Shown one piece after another: positions 17,789-27,164 of a DNA stretch of 64,000 bases. Within the stretch, counting starts at the first letter, position 1. Each line of letters begins with the position of its first letter. The position numbers were made by a program, and so were the translations under genes. The stretch spans positions 744,001 through 808,000 of the forward strand of contig NZ_RQPJ01000001.1 in the NCBI RefSeq assembly GCF_003957295.1. Direction: 5' to 3'. The notes below the pieces were generated by a model. It was not told the DNA's origin, did not search any database, and was given only the letters and a program-made list of their open reading frames with translations. Source of the DNA: Arenibacter aquaticus. Lineage in GTDB: Bacteria; Bacteroidota; Bacteroidia; Flavobacteriales; Flavobacteriaceae.

Positions 17789-18232
17789 TTATCTTTTATA
17801 AAAGGTATAATCCAACATAGGCGGCTCAATGGCATTGTTTCTTAGATCGACCGAAATTTGCCCCCTGTGATGGGTTGAATGATTTATGATATGGAAAAGC
17901 ATATCGGTTATGGTGTTGGAAAACAACCTTCCCTTGGTATTTTCGTAATCCAAACGCGCATCAAAATTATCTGCATTGGTAATAATCTCAAAGGAGCTTC
18001 TTTGATTTTCATAATGCACCTCTCCCCAGTCCTTTAAAGGGTGAATCTGAAAAACGCCGTATTCTATCTCTTTATCAAGAATACGGGCGTTCCATATATG
18101 ATGGGCGTTTAAAATATGACTAAATAGCGTAATGGTCCTGTCCGGAACATGCTCCAGCTTATGACACTCTTCAATCAATTTTTTATTGCAATAAAAGTTG
18201 TAATCGAAAAGTTGATTAAAAAAAGCCTTCAT
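17789..18232 (-). CDS. DinB family protein
   Basis: A 147-residue four-helix-bundle protein of the DinB/YfiT-like superfamily. The three probable metal-binding His residues are in LFSHILNAHHIWNARIL (about 37-53) and the C-terminal IINHSTHHRGQISVDLRN (about 113-130). Members include bacillithiol- or mycothiol-dependent S-transferases and metal-dependent hydrolases. It sits between a lipoprotein TIM barrel and a permease with gaps of 16 and 15 bases, so it belongs to the carbohydrate operon although no sugar role is known. The organism also encodes a bacilliredoxin (40480-40890). Confidence 0.82.
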   Translation of the reverse strand: MKAFFNQLFDYNFYCNKKLIEECHKLEHVPDRTITLFSHILNAHHIWNARILDKEIEYGVFQIHPLKDWGEVHYENQRSSFEIITNADNFDARLDYENTKGRLFSNTITDMLFHIINHSTHHRGQISVDLRNNAIEPPMLDYTFYKR

Positions 18233-18248
18233 AGCAAATCCCGTACAA

Positions 18249-19244
18249 TTAGTTTATTTCCTTAGCTGCCTTTAACAAGAGATTTTTGGTGGCAAGAATC
18301 CCTGCTTCCTCTCCTAGCTCGTGCCCTTCATATTCCACACCAATATAGCCGGTATACCCAGCGTCCTTCACTATCTTTAGTATTCTTGGATAATCCAATT
18401 TTGTTTCGTAGCCCTGGGCATCAAAATTGTAGGATTTGGCACTTACCGCCAAGGCATGGGGCATCAGCTCACTAATACCTTTATATATATCGTATTCATT
18501 GGCACATCCATCCTTACTTCTTTCTATACAGAAATTTCCAAAATCGGGCAAGGTACCGCAATTCTTCATATTCACCTTGGTCATAACCTCTGCCAGCATA
18601 GCGGCGTTGGAAGACAATCCGCCGTGGTTTTCAACCAAGACCTCTATATTCTTTTCCTTGGCATAGGTGGCCAATTGGGTTAAGCCATCAACAGAACTGG
18701 CCACCCATTCTTCGGGCACTTTGCTTCCGGAGAGGTTTACCCTAATGGCATGGCATCCCATGGCAGCAGCAGCATCTACCCACTTATAATGGTTTTCTAC
18801 CGCTTCTTTTCTTTTTGCATCATCGGTTGTAGCAAGATCACCTTGACCATCAATCATGATCAATACATTTTCCATACCGTGCTTCTTGCTTTCCGCATTA
18901 CATTTCTCCACAAAGGCAGCCATTGCTTCCTCGGAGAAATTGGCAGCCCTTAATTCGTCATAATACAAGCCACTCACATATTCCAAACCGGAAAAACCCC
19001 ATTCTTTGGCTTTCTCGGCAAAGGTATAGGGGTCCACTCCCTCTTCCCTTACCATTCTATGCATAGACCATTGCGCCAGGGACAATTTAAAAAAGGGCTC
19101 CTCGGATTTTACGGCCACTTCCGTAACCTCCTTGTTGTCCGACTTATCCTTGGGAGCTTCCTTACAGGAAAAAACACCCAATGCCAATACAACCAAACCT
19201 ACCTTTAATCCCGTTAATTTTAAATTTTTACCTTTCATTTTCAT
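18249..19244 (-). CDS. Sugar phosphate isomerase/epimerase family TIM barrel, lipoprotein
   Basis: A 331-residue xylose-isomerase-like barrel with a lipoprotein signal (lipobox ALGVFSC, Cys at about 27) and a charged linker, so it acts outside the cytoplasm. Likely metal ligands are the Glu in IEVLVENHGG (about 206), the Asp in GTLPDFGNFC (about 237) and the Glu in GYIGVEYEGHE (about 302). A lipidated form of this fold is unusual for a phosphate-sugar enzyme and suggests that the real substrate is a free or keto-sugar in the periplasm. It is the first gene of the four-gene reverse operon and lies divergent to the GMC dehydrogenase. Confidence 0.85.
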   Translation of the reverse strand: MKMKGKNLKLTGLKVGLVVLALGVFSCKEAPKDKSDNKEVTEVAVKSEEPFFKLSLAQWSMHRMVREEGVDPYTFAEKAKEWGFSGLEYVSGLYYDELRAANFSEEAMAAFVEKCNAESKKHGMENVLIMIDGQGDLATTDDAKRKEAVENHYKWVDAAAAMGCHAIRVNLSGSKVPEEWVASSVDGLTQLATYAKEKNIEVLVENHGGLSSNAAMLAEVMTKVNMKNCGTLPDFGNFCIERSKDGCANEYDIYKGISELMPHALAVSAKSYNFDAQGYETKLDYPRILKIVKDAGYTGYIGVEYEGHELGEEAGILATKNLLLKAAKEIN

Positions 19245-19374
19245 TAAATATTATTAAACCAATTAATTACCAACAACTAAAACGTTATAGTGCTGAAGTA
19301 TTAGGAAATATAAGGTTTAAATGTAGAAAATTAATTTTATATTTAATAAATTTATTAAATAAACAATTTTATAA

Positions 19375-21087
19375 ATGAGCAAGTTTTATTACAACGAAGA
19401 GCAGGATTCTTATGATGCAATTGTCGTAGGTACCGGAATTAGTGGGGGGTGGGCAGCCAAGGAATTGTGCGAAAAAGGATTAAAAACCTTGGTTTTGGAA
19501 CGCGGAAGGATGGTTAAGCACATTGAGGACTATGAGACGGCCAACATGGACCCGTGGGACTTTCCCAATGCCGGTAAGCCCACCAGGGAGGATATTGAAA
19601 AACAGCCCAAACAGAATAGAACGGGCTATACTACGAACGCTGCCAGTAAAATGTGGTTTGTCAACGATTTAAAGCACCCATACAATGAAATACGAAGGTT
19701 TGATTGGATGAGGGGATACCACTTAGGTGGGCGCTCCCTGCAATGGGGGCGACAAAGCTATAGATGGAGCGATATTGACTTCACGGCCAACAAAAGGGAT
19801 GGCATTGCAGTGGATTGGCCCGTTCGCTATAAAGATATTGCACCATGGTATTCCAAGGTAGAGAACTACATTGGCGTTAGTGGGGAGGCACTTAACCTAC
19901 CGCAGTTGCCGGACAGTGATTTTTTGCCGGCCATGGAAATGAACTGTGTGGAGGAACATTTTAAAAATAAAGTAACAGAGGGGTTTGACGGACGTGCCGT
20001 TACCATTGGTAGGGTTGCACATATAACTGGGACCAAAAATTTTGACGGACGTACCAAATGTCAGTACAGAAATCGCTGTATCAGAGGATGTCCTTTCGGC
20101 GGGTACTTTAGTAGTTTGTCCTCTACCCTGCCCGCGGCAGAAGCCACAGGCAATATGACCTTACGGCCAGACTCCATTGTTCACGAAGTGATATACGACC
20201 CGGACACAAAAAAGGCTACCGGGGTAAAGGTAATTGATAGGGTAACCAAGGAAACCCACGAATTTAAAGCCAAGGTTATCTTCTTATGTGCTTCGGCCAT
20301 AGCTTCGACCGCTATTTTAATGCAATCCAAATCCGATCGTTTCCCCAATGGTATGGGTAATGACTCCGATCAATTGGGCCGCAATATAATGGACCATCAT
20401 TTAGGAGTGGGTGCCTCTGGTAAATTTGATGGCTTTGAAGACAAATATTACAAAGGAAGACGCCCCAACGGGATATATATTCCAAGGTTTAGAAACCTAG
20501 GAGGGGATACGGACAGAAAGGATTACCTGCGTGGATTCGGATATCAAGGAGGAGCCAGCAGAGGGAATTGGGAAGAGACCGTTGCCGAGCTCTCTTACGG
20601 AAAAGACCTAAAAGACAGTATACTTCAACCAGGTGGATGGAGAATGGGAATTGGCGGCTTTGGCGAGGTACTCCCCTATGAAGACAATAGAATGACTTTG
20701 GATTACGACAAATTGGACGATTGGGGGCTGCCTACGGTAACTTTTGATGCCGATTTACAGGAAAACGAGTTCAAAATGCGTAAAGACATGCAGGAATCTG
20801 CTGTAGAAATGCTGGAAAAAGCAGGATTTAGGGATGTTAAGGGACACGACGGACCTACTGGTCTAGGTTTGGGCATCCACGAAATGGGTACTGCCAGAAT
20901 GGGGCGCAACAGAAAGACCTCTGTCCTTAACGGGAACAACCAATTGCACGATGTGCCCAACGTTTATGTAACAGATGGAGCCTTTATGACCTCAGCCAGT
21001 TGCGTAAACCCATCACTCACTTATATGGCATTCACTGCCAGGGCCGCAGACCACGCGGTAAAAGAACTTAAAAAAGGAAATATATAA
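19375..21087 (+). CDS. GMC family FAD-dependent sugar dehydrogenase, large subunit
   Basis: A 570-residue flavoprotein of the glucoside 3-dehydrogenase/gluconate 2-dehydrogenase alpha type. The FAD-binding motif VVGTGISGGWAAKELCEKG is at 17-35. Catalytic candidates are His502 in GIHEMGTARMG and Asn545 in CVNPSLTYMA. Cys229, Cys235 and Cys239 are spaced C-x5-C-x3-C (TKCQYRNRCIRGC), the spacing of the 3Fe-4S site of bacterial FAD-glucose dehydrogenase. It has no signal peptide of its own; export as a hitch-hiker with the Tat-signal small subunit is likely. Stop and next start overlap (TAATG). Confidence 0.9.
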   Translation: MSKFYYNEEQDSYDAIVVGTGISGGWAAKELCEKGLKTLVLERGRMVKHIEDYETANMDPWDFPNAGKPTREDIEKQPKQNRTGYTTNAASKMWFVNDLKHPYNEIRRFDWMRGYHLGGRSLQWGRQSYRWSDIDFTANKRDGIAVDWPVRYKDIAPWYSKVENYIGVSGEALNLPQLPDSDFLPAMEMNCVEEHFKNKVTEGFDGRAVTIGRVAHITGTKNFDGRTKCQYRNRCIRGCPFGGYFSSLSSTLPAAEATGNMTLRPDSIVHEVIYDPDTKKATGVKVIDRVTKETHEFKAKVIFLCASAIASTAILMQSKSDRFPNGMGNDSDQLGRNIMDHHLGVGASGKFDGFEDKYYKGRRPNGIYIPRFRNLGGDTDRKDYLRGFGYQGGASRGNWEETVAELSYGKDLKDSILQPGGWRMGIGGFGEVLPYEDNRMTLDYDKLDDWGLPTVTFDADLQENEFKMRKDMQESAVEMLEKAGFRDVKGHDGPTGLGLGIHEMGTARMGRNRKTSVLNGNNQLHDVPNVYVTDGAFMTSASCVNPSLTYMAFTARAADHAVKELKKGNI

Positions 21088-21734
21088 TGGACAGAAGAAA
21101 AGCACTTAAAAGCATGGGCTTGGCACTGGGATATACGGTAGCCACCCCAACACTGATCAGCATAGTACAAAGTTGTAAGCAGGATGCGGCCATTACATGG
21201 ACACCAGATTTTTTATCCCCAACAGAAGGTTCAATGCTTACCCAGCTGGTAGATATAATTCTTCCAAAAACCGACACCCCATCTGCTTCCGAGGTACAGG
21301 TACACATCTTTATAGACCGTTTTGCCGATCAAGTAATGAAAAAAGAACAGCAGGACCTTTTTAAAATGACCATGGGTAAATTTCTGGACAAGGCCCTACA
21401 GGATTCCGGCAAAAAAGAGATTGCAGATCTTGGCCCGGAACATCTGGAACCGGTACTGTCTGCCGCCCTAAAAATCTCTAAAGAAGATGAAGCCAAAAAA
21501 TTTAAGGTCATCAATGCCTATACCGAATCCGTAAAAGCGGGGGAAACGGCAAGCCTTGATGATGAGGTATCCAGATTTGCCTTCGCCAACAACCTAAGAG
21601 GGCTGACCATTTTAGCATATAAGTCTTCTGAATATGTAGGCGAAAATGTATTGTCTTACCTACCGGTGCCAGGCGAATACATTGCATGTGGCGACCTTCA
21701 GGAATTGACCGGAGGCAAGGCGTGGTCACTATAA
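21087..21734 (+). CDS. Gluconate 2-dehydrogenase subunit 3 family protein (dehydrogenase small subunit)
   Basis: A 215-residue partner of the GMC subunit. A twin-arginine leader starts MDRRKALKSMGLALGY, and a possible lipobox IVQSC lies at about 30, so it is exported folded through Tat and may be lipid-anchored. The mature part begins with the family landmark LSPTEGSMLTQLVDIILPKT. Such small subunits chaperone and carry the flavoprotein to the periplasm. It overlaps the GMC gene by one base. No cytochrome c subunit follows, so the electron acceptor must be encoded elsewhere. Confidence 0.87.
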   Translation: MDRRKALKSMGLALGYTVATPTLISIVQSCKQDAAITWTPDFLSPTEGSMLTQLVDIILPKTDTPSASEVQVHIFIDRFADQVMKKEQQDLFKMTMGKFLDKALQDSGKKEIADLGPEHLEPVLSAALKISKEDEAKKFKVINAYTESVKAGETASLDDEVSRFAFANNLRGLTILAYKSSEYVGENVLSYLPVPGEYIACGDLQELTGGKAWSL

Positions 21735-21842
21735 ATTACAACAAAGGTAAAATTGACTAAAAAGCCAGAACAACTGGATAACCATTGTTATTTAGTTGTT
21801 TTGGCGTTATTTAATAATAGAATTCCAACCATATACTAAAAA

Positions 21843-22757
21843 ATGAAAAGAAGAGATTTTATTCAAAAAACCGCCTTGGGAAGTAGCGCCGTAACCTTAG
21901 GTGGCAGCTTAGCCTACGGAGCCCAGCCCAATTTAGAGGCGAAACATTCTTTTAACTTGAAATATGCCCCACATTTTGGCATGTTCAAAAACCTGGCAGG
22001 AAACGACTTAATTGACCAGATCAACTTTATGGCCGACCAAGGGTTTACGGCTTTTGAAGACAATGGCATGATGAAAAGGGACGTGGCCACCCAAACCAAA
22101 ATTGGAGAAGCCTTGGCCAAGCATAATATGACCATGGGCGTCTTTGTAATAGACAAAGGCGGTAATATGGCCAACACCTTAGCAGCAGGTAAACAAGAAT
22201 ATATAGATATATTTCTGGACGGCTGTAGAAGGGCCGTGGAAGTGGCCAAACGAGTCAATGCCAAATGGATGACCGTAGTGCCGGGCGGATTTGAAAGAAA
22301 GCTACCAATAGGCGTTCAGGATGGCAATGTTATTGAAGCGCTAAAAAGAGGCGCCGAGATTTTGGAACCCCACGGCTTAACAATGGTCCTTGAGCCTTTA
22401 TCGGATTCCCCAGATCTCTATTTGCAGAATTCAGACCAAACCTATATGATCTGTAAAGCGGTAGGCAGTCCTTCCTGTAAAATATTGTTCGACATCTACC
22501 ATATGCAAAAAACCGAAGGGCACCTAATACACAATATGGACCTAACGTGGGATGAAATAGACTACATACAAATAGGGGACAATCCAGGCAGAAAAGAACC
22601 CACCACTGGAGAGATCAATTATAAAAATGTTTTCAAATATATCCATGAAAAAGGATTTAAGGGCGTATTGGGTATGGAACACGGCAATTCCAAACCTAAC
22701 AAAGAAGGAGAGTTGGCAGTTATTAATGCGTATAAGAGCGTAGACAACTTCCTATAA
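21843..22757 (+). CDS. Hydroxypyruvate-isomerase-like TIM barrel, Tat-exported
   Basis: A 304-residue xylose-isomerase-like barrel with a Tat leader (MKRRDFIQKTALGSSAVTLG) ending around residue 27. Metal-ligand candidates are the Glu in TMVLEPLSDSPD (about 183), the Asp in ILFDIYHMQKTEGHL (about 218), the Asp in IQIGDNPGRKE (about 244) and the Glu in VLGMEHGNSKP (about 281). This resembles hydroxypyruvate isomerases, but periplasmic location argues against a role in glyoxylate metabolism. It lies 108 bases behind the GMC small subunit, probably in the same transcript. It is the third TIM barrel of this kind within 10 kb. Confidence 0.85.
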   Translation: MKRRDFIQKTALGSSAVTLGGSLAYGAQPNLEAKHSFNLKYAPHFGMFKNLAGNDLIDQINFMADQGFTAFEDNGMMKRDVATQTKIGEALAKHNMTMGVFVIDKGGNMANTLAAGKQEYIDIFLDGCRRAVEVAKRVNAKWMTVVPGGFERKLPIGVQDGNVIEALKRGAEILEPHGLTMVLEPLSDSPDLYLQNSDQTYMICKAVGSPSCKILFDIYHMQKTEGHLIHNMDLTWDEIDYIQIGDNPGRKEPTTGEINYKNVFKYIHEKGFKGVLGMEHGNSKPNKEGELAVINAYKSVDNFL

Positions 22758-22804
22758 CCCTACAAAAAAAAGTTAAAAATCAACGATTTAACGTTGTATT
22801 TAGA

Positions 22805-22849
22805 AAGTTTCCATTTTGTTCATTCGTCAAAGCAATGAAATGGAAACTT
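22805..22849. terminator. 12-bp stem hairpin after the dehydrogenase operon
   Basis: AAGTTTCCATTT (22805-22816) is the exact reverse complement of 22838-22849, with a 21-base loop and ATTTTTATG after the stem. It may end the GMC operon. It also covers the start codon of the tiny ORF at 22840, so it could instead control that ORF or argue against it. Confidence 0.45.
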
Positions 22850-22926
22850 ATTTTTATGTTATAGGCCTATACTGTATACTCTTCATAATAGGCAGGTTGC
22901 TATGCCATCACCATTTTAAAAAGTGA
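22840..22926 (+). CDS. Possible 28-residue single-pass membrane peptide
   Basis: The frame METYFYVIGLYCILFIIG... ends with RLLCHHHFKK, giving one hydrophobic helix and a basic, His-rich tail. This is the profile of a real membrane micropeptide. Coding status is uncertain: the start lies inside a hairpin, there is no clear ribosome-binding site and no homologue is known to me. Confidence 0.25.
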   Translation: METYFYVIGLYCILFIIGRLLCHHHFKK

Positions 22927-23021
22927 CAATGGTTGAATGGACTGTATTCTTATGGCCATAGTCCAGATTCCCTTTATGCCCGTATATAAAATATAAAGAA
23001 CATTGAGCTTAGGGTATAAAA

Positions 23022-23108
23022 ATGGACAATCATATTACCATATTGACGATTTACGGCATTGCCATTATTTGTGCCCTGGTATTAAAACCCTACATATTTA
23101 ACAGATAG
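23022..23108 (+). CDS. Possible 28-residue single-pass membrane peptide
   Basis: The frame MDNHITILTIYGIAIICALV continues to KPYIFNR and stops. It has one hydrophobic helix of about 18 residues flanked by polar ends. It has the same length as the ORF at 22840 and sits 58 bases before the strong terminator at 23166. It could be an uncalled small protein; evidence is limited to composition and position. Confidence 0.3.
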   Translation: MDNHITILTIYGIAIICALVLKPYIFNR

Positions 23109-23165
23109 GCACCCAATTAACCAATATAATAGGGTAGAAAGCCCCTAAAACACCTATACACCAAA

Positions 23166-23207
23166 AACAACAGACCCCCCAAGGAATTCCTTGGGGGGTC
23201 TGTTGTT
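23166..23207. terminator. Strong bidirectional terminator
   Basis: A 42-base perfect palindrome (arms 23166-23186 and 23187-23207, core ACAGACCCCCCAAGGAA). It separates the forward region from the reverse nrdA gene, whose stop lies 28 bases away. Confidence 0.85.
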
Positions 23208-23235
23208 ATAACAAATAACCACTCCTATAGAGCGT

Positions 23236-25704
23236 TTAGGAGCCGCACATTAAACAATCATCATCTGCCTGACCCTCTTTAGCTCGGGCTATTAATTCCT
23301 TCATCTCAGCCGCTGTCATTGGCTGCACATCCACATCCTTATTATCAGCAGCAACTGCCTCTACCTTTATTGACTTGGCCACCTCAGGTGTACCCAATCC
23401 AATTTCCACTTCCTTGGCAACAGGCTCATCCTTCTTGCTGTTGTCCAGGGTAAATTTAATGGCGTCTGCAGCAGCCTTGGTCCTTAAATAATACATACCG
23501 GTCTTAAGTCCGCTTTTCCATGCGTAAAAGTGCATGGAAGTTAGTTTGGAGTAATTGGCATTCTCCATAAACAAGTTAAGGGACTGACTTTGATCAATGA
23601 AATACCCTCGTTGCCTGGACATATCTATAATATCCTTCATACTAAGTTCCCAAACCGTTTTGTACAATTCCTTGATCTCGTCCGGGATATTCTGAATATG
23701 TTGTACAGACCCATTGGCCCTCATTAATTCCTGTTTCATATTCTCATTCCACAGTCCTAGGTTAACCAAATCTTCCAACAAATGTTTGTTTACCACAATA
23801 AACTCCCCAGATAGCACCCTACGGGTATAAATATTGGAGGTATAGGGTTCAAAACATTCGTTGTTCCCCAGGATTTGTGATGTGGAGGCGGTTGGCATTG
23901 GAGCTACCAATAAGGAATTACGAACTCCATTCTTTTTAACCTCTTTGCGCAATTTACCCCAGTCCCATCTTCCGGACAATTCCTCATCCTTAACTCCCCA
24001 AAGATTGTGCTGGAACTCTCCTTTTGATATAGGTGAACCTTCATAGGTAGAGTAAACGCCTTCCTCTTTGGCCATCTCCATAGAAGCGGTAACGGCAGCA
24101 TAATACAAAGTCTCAAATATCTCTTGGTTAAGCGCCTTTGCCGCATCGCTGGTAAAAGGCATTCTCAACATTATAAAGGCATCTGCAAGGCCCTGCACTC
24201 CCAATCCAATTGGTCTATGTCGCATATTGGAATTTTCGGCCTCTTTAATGGGGTAATAATTACGATCTATTACCCTGTTCAAGTTTTTGGTCACACGCTT
24301 GGTAACCTTGAACAATTCCTTATGATCAAATTCCCCGTTCTTTATGAACATTGGCAATGCAATGGATGCTAAATTACATACCGCCACCTCATCGGGGGAG
24401 GTATATTCCAATATCTCTGTACAAAGGTTGGAAGAGCGAATAGTCCCCAAATTCTTTTGGTTACTCTTTCTATTGGCCGCATCCTTGTACAACATATAAG
24501 GTGTGCCGGTCTCTATTTGGGACTCTAAAATCTTCTCCCATAAATCCCGTGCCTTAACCGTCTTACGCCCTCTGTTTTCTGCCTCATATTTTGTATATAA
24601 TTTTTCAAAATCCTCACTGTGCTGCGTAAAAAGATCAGGACATTCATTAGGACACATCAGTGTCCAATTTTCGTTAGACTCCACCCTTTTCATAAACAAA
24701 TCGGGTACCCACATAGCATAGAAGAGGTCCCTGGCCCTCATTTCCTCTTTCCCGTGGTTTTTCTTTAAATCCAAAAATTCAAAGATATCGGCATGCCATG
24801 GCTCCACGTAGATGGCAAAACTACCCTTACGCTTTCCACCTCCCTGATCTACGTAACGCGCCGTGTCATTAAAAACCTGTAGCATGGGCACAATACCGTT
24901 GGAGGTTCCGTTGGTACCGGCGATATAGGAGCCTGTAGCCCTAACATTATGAATGGAAAGACCTATCCCCCCGGCAGATTGGGAAATCTTGGCCGTTTGC
25001 TTCAATGTATCGTATATACCATCTATACTATCGTCTTTCATGGCCAATAAAAAACAGGACGACATCTGGGGTTTTGGCGTACCAGAATTGAACAGTGTAG
25101 GCGTAGCGTGTGTAAAATATTTTTTAGACATCAACTCATAGGTTTCCAAGGCGGCATCCAAATCGTTCAAATGAATCCCTACGGAAACTCTCATAAGCAT
25201 ATGCTGTGGGCGTTCGGCAATTTTCCCATTAAGTTTTAGAAGATAAGAACGCTCCAATGTTTTAAACCCAAAATAATCGTAGCCAAAATCCCGGTTATAA
25301 ATAATAGTCGAATCCAATTTTACGGCGTTCTCCGAAATCACCTTATATACCTCATCGGACAGTAAAGGTGCTTTTTTGCCAGTCCTTGGGTTTACGTATT
25401 CATAGAGATCCTTCATGGTTTCCGAAAAGGATTTCTTGGTGTTCTTATGTAGGTTGGAAACAGAAATACGTGCCGCCAATTTTGCATAGTCCGGGTGTGT
25501 AGTGGTCATAGTAGCTGCAATCTCTGCTGCCAAATTATCCAATTCAGACGTGGTCACTCCGTCATAAAGACCCTCAATTACCCGCATGGCAACCTTTAAT
25601 GGGTCAACCAAATCGTTAAGTCCATAACATAATTTTCGTACTCTGGCCGTGATCTTGTCGAACATCATCAGCTCTTTTCTGCCGTCTCTTTTTACTACAT
25701 ACAT
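23236..25704 (-). CDS. nrdA: Ribonucleoside-diphosphate reductase, alpha subunit (class Ia)
   Basis: Catalytic subunit that reduces ribonucleotides to deoxyribonucleotides. The 822-residue protein has an N-terminal ATP cone (about 1-90), the active-site Cys in [13 protein letters not shown] (about 217), [20 protein letters not shown] around 425, and the C-terminal redox pair in DDCLMCGS. An unusual linker of about 60 residues (Glu/Lys/Val/Ala-rich) separates the barrel from the redox tail. It follows nrdB by 132 bases on the same strand. Confidence 0.97.
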   Translation of the reverse strand: MYVVKRDGRKELMMFDKITARVRKLCYGLNDLVDPLKVAMRVIEGLYDGVTTSELDNLAAEIAATMTTTHPDYAKLAARISVSNLHKNTKKSFSETMKDLYEYVNPRTGKKAPLLSDEVYKVISENAVKLDSTIIYNRDFGYDYFGFKTLERSYLLKLNGKIAERPQHMLMRVSVGIHLNDLDAALETYELMSKKYFTHATPTLFNSGTPKPQMSSCFLLAMKDDSIDGIYDTLKQTAKISQSAGGIGLSIHNVRATGSYIAGTNGTSNGIVPMLQVFNDTARYVDQGGGKRKGSFAIYVEPWHADIFEFLDLKKNHGKEEMRARDLFYAMWVPDLFMKRVESNENWTLMCPNECPDLFTQHSEDFEKLYTKYEAENRGRKTVKARDLWEKILESQIETGTPYMLYKDAANRKSNQKNLGTIRSSNLCTEILEYTSPDEVAVCNLASIALPMFIKNGEFDHKELFKVTKRVTKNLNRVIDRNYYPIKEAENSNMRHRPIGLGVQGLADAFIMLRMPFTSDAAKALNQEIFETLYYAAVTASMEMAKEEGVYSTYEGSPISKGEFQHNLWGVKDEELSGRWDWGKLRKEVKKNGVRNSLLVAPMPTASTSQILGNNECFEPYTSNIYTRRVLSGEFIVVNKHLLEDLVNLGLWNENMKQELMRANGSVQHIQNIPDEIKELYKTVWELSMKDIIDMSRQRGYFIDQSQSLNLFMENANYSKLTSMHFYAWKSGLKTGMYYLRTKAAADAIKFTLDNSKKDEPVAKEVEIGLGTPEVAKSIKVEAVAADNKDVDVQPMTAAEMKELIARAKEGQADDDCLMCGS

Positions 25705-25836
25705 GTCGCTACAATTTTAAAAATGATACATAAGTTTGGGTTAGGGGGCGATATGTTAAAATTTTTAACATATCAAATTCATTGCTTAAAAATCCCCTTA
25801 TAACCCAAAGGGGATTTAAACCAAAGGCTCTATAGG

Positions 25837-26823
25837 TTAAAAATCGGCATCGAAGCTGATTTTTTGTGAGTCATCGTCCTTATCCTTGTTCATTACCCCT
25901 GCTTTTTGATATTCGGCAACCCTTTTTTCAAAGAAATTGGTTTTGCCCTGTAGGGATATCATATCCATGAAGTCGAACGGATTGGTAGAGTTGTACACTT
26001 TATCACACTCCAGCTCCACCAACAAACGGTCCGTAACAAACTCTAGGTACTGCGTCATCAATTTAGAATTCATTCCAATCAAACTAGCAGGAAGTGATTC
26101 TGTTATAAATTCCCTTTCTATATTCAAGGCATCCACCAAAATCTCGGTTATACGTGCCTTTGGTACTTTATTTACCAAGTGGTTATTGTGCAGATGCACG
26201 GCATAATCACAATGCATACCCTCATCCCTGGATATCAATTCATTGGAAAAGGTAAGTCCGGGCATCAATCCTCTTTTCTTTAACCAAAATATGGAACAAA
26301 ATGCCCCGGAAAAGAAAATACCCTCTACTGCGGCAAAGGCAATAAGTCGTTCCGCAAAACTAGGCGACTCTATCCATTTTAAGGCCCACTCGGCCTTTTT
26401 CTTAATGGCAGGAAAGTTTTCTATTGCATTAAAAAGTAGGTCTTTTTCCTTTTCGTCCTTAACATAGGTATCTATTAAAAGGGAATAGGTTTCGGAATGA
26501 ATGTTTTCCATCATTATCTGAAACCCATAAAAGAATTTTGCCTCCGCATATTGTACTTCACTAACAAAATTCTCTGCCAAGTTTTCATTGACAATTCCGT
26601 CAGAAGCCGCAAAAAAGGCCAGTATATGCTTTATAAAATAACGCTCGTCACTATTTAATTTATTATTCCAATCGTTTAGATCGGTATGCAGGTCTATTTC
26701 CTCTGCCGTCCAAAAACTCGCCTCGCATTTCTTGTACCAGTCCCATAAATCATGATGTTTAATAGGAAAGATAACAAATCGGTTAAGGTTTTCTTGCAGG
26801 ATCGGCTCAATGGCTGCTGACAT
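25837..26823 (-). CDS. nrdB: Ribonucleoside-diphosphate reductase, beta subunit (class Ia)
   Basis: Carries the di-iron centre and tyrosyl radical used by NrdA. The 328-residue protein begins [16 protein letters not shown]; an in-frame extension up to 26907 looks non-coding. Metal ligands are visible in [17 protein letters not shown] (Asp/Glu), [20 protein letters not shown] (Glu and His) and [15 protein letters not shown]. The radical Tyr is probably the one in [10 protein letters not shown]. Normal length. No NrdR-box pair was recognised upstream. Confidence 0.96.
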   Translation of the reverse strand: MSAAIEPILQENLNRFVIFPIKHHDLWDWYKKCEASFWTAEEIDLHTDLNDWNNKLNSDERYFIKHILAFFAASDGIVNENLAENFVSEVQYAEAKFFYGFQIMMENIHSETYSLLIDTYVKDEKEKDLLFNAIENFPAIKKKAEWALKWIESPSFAERLIAFAAVEGIFFSGAFCSIFWLKKRGLMPGLTFSNELISRDEGMHCDYAVHLHNNHLVNKVPKARITEILVDALNIEREFITESLPASLIGMNSKLMTQYLEFVTDRLLVELECDKVYNSTNPFDFMDMISLQGKTNFFEKRVAEYQKAGVMNKDKDDDSQKISFDADF

Positions 26824-27037
26824 ATCTTTTGTATTTATAAAATTTTTAAAACTAAGGCGAAATATAGCCCTCGGTAGGGAATAACAAAGATTGCAAAATA
26901 GCCCCAATAACTAAAGCCCTTTCTTTATATTTAATACAAAGTTTTTAACACAGAATGTTGAAATGTGGACTCACAAGTGATGTTCATTAACTTTAGCGCA
27001 CGCGGCCACTTTTGTAAAATATTTATTGAAAAAAAAT

Positions 27038-27074
27038 AAACCAAAAAGTATATAAAAAACATACTTTTTGGTTT
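27038..27074. terminator. Terminator-like hairpin
   Basis: AAACCAAAAAGTAT (27038-27051) pairs perfectly with 27061-27074 around a nine-base loop, with T-rich and A-rich flanks. It lies between nrdB and the HTCS gene and could end a short transcript from the small ORF at 27165-27257. Confidence 0.6.
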
Positions 27075-27164
27075 AGTATTTTCACACCCTGGTCTACACA
27101 TTAAAAAAGGCAAAAAGGGCATCCAAAGTTCACTCTTGCAGCAATCCCATAAGCATATGGAAAA

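Noticed and set aside
26824-26907. N-terminal extension of NrdB
   Set aside because: The 28 extra residues do not resemble NrdB, and the ATG at 26823 gives the family start.
26931-27122. 63-codon ORF between nrdB and the HTCS gene
   Set aside because: It runs across the terminator-like hairpin and reads as low-complexity translation of an AT-rich spacer.
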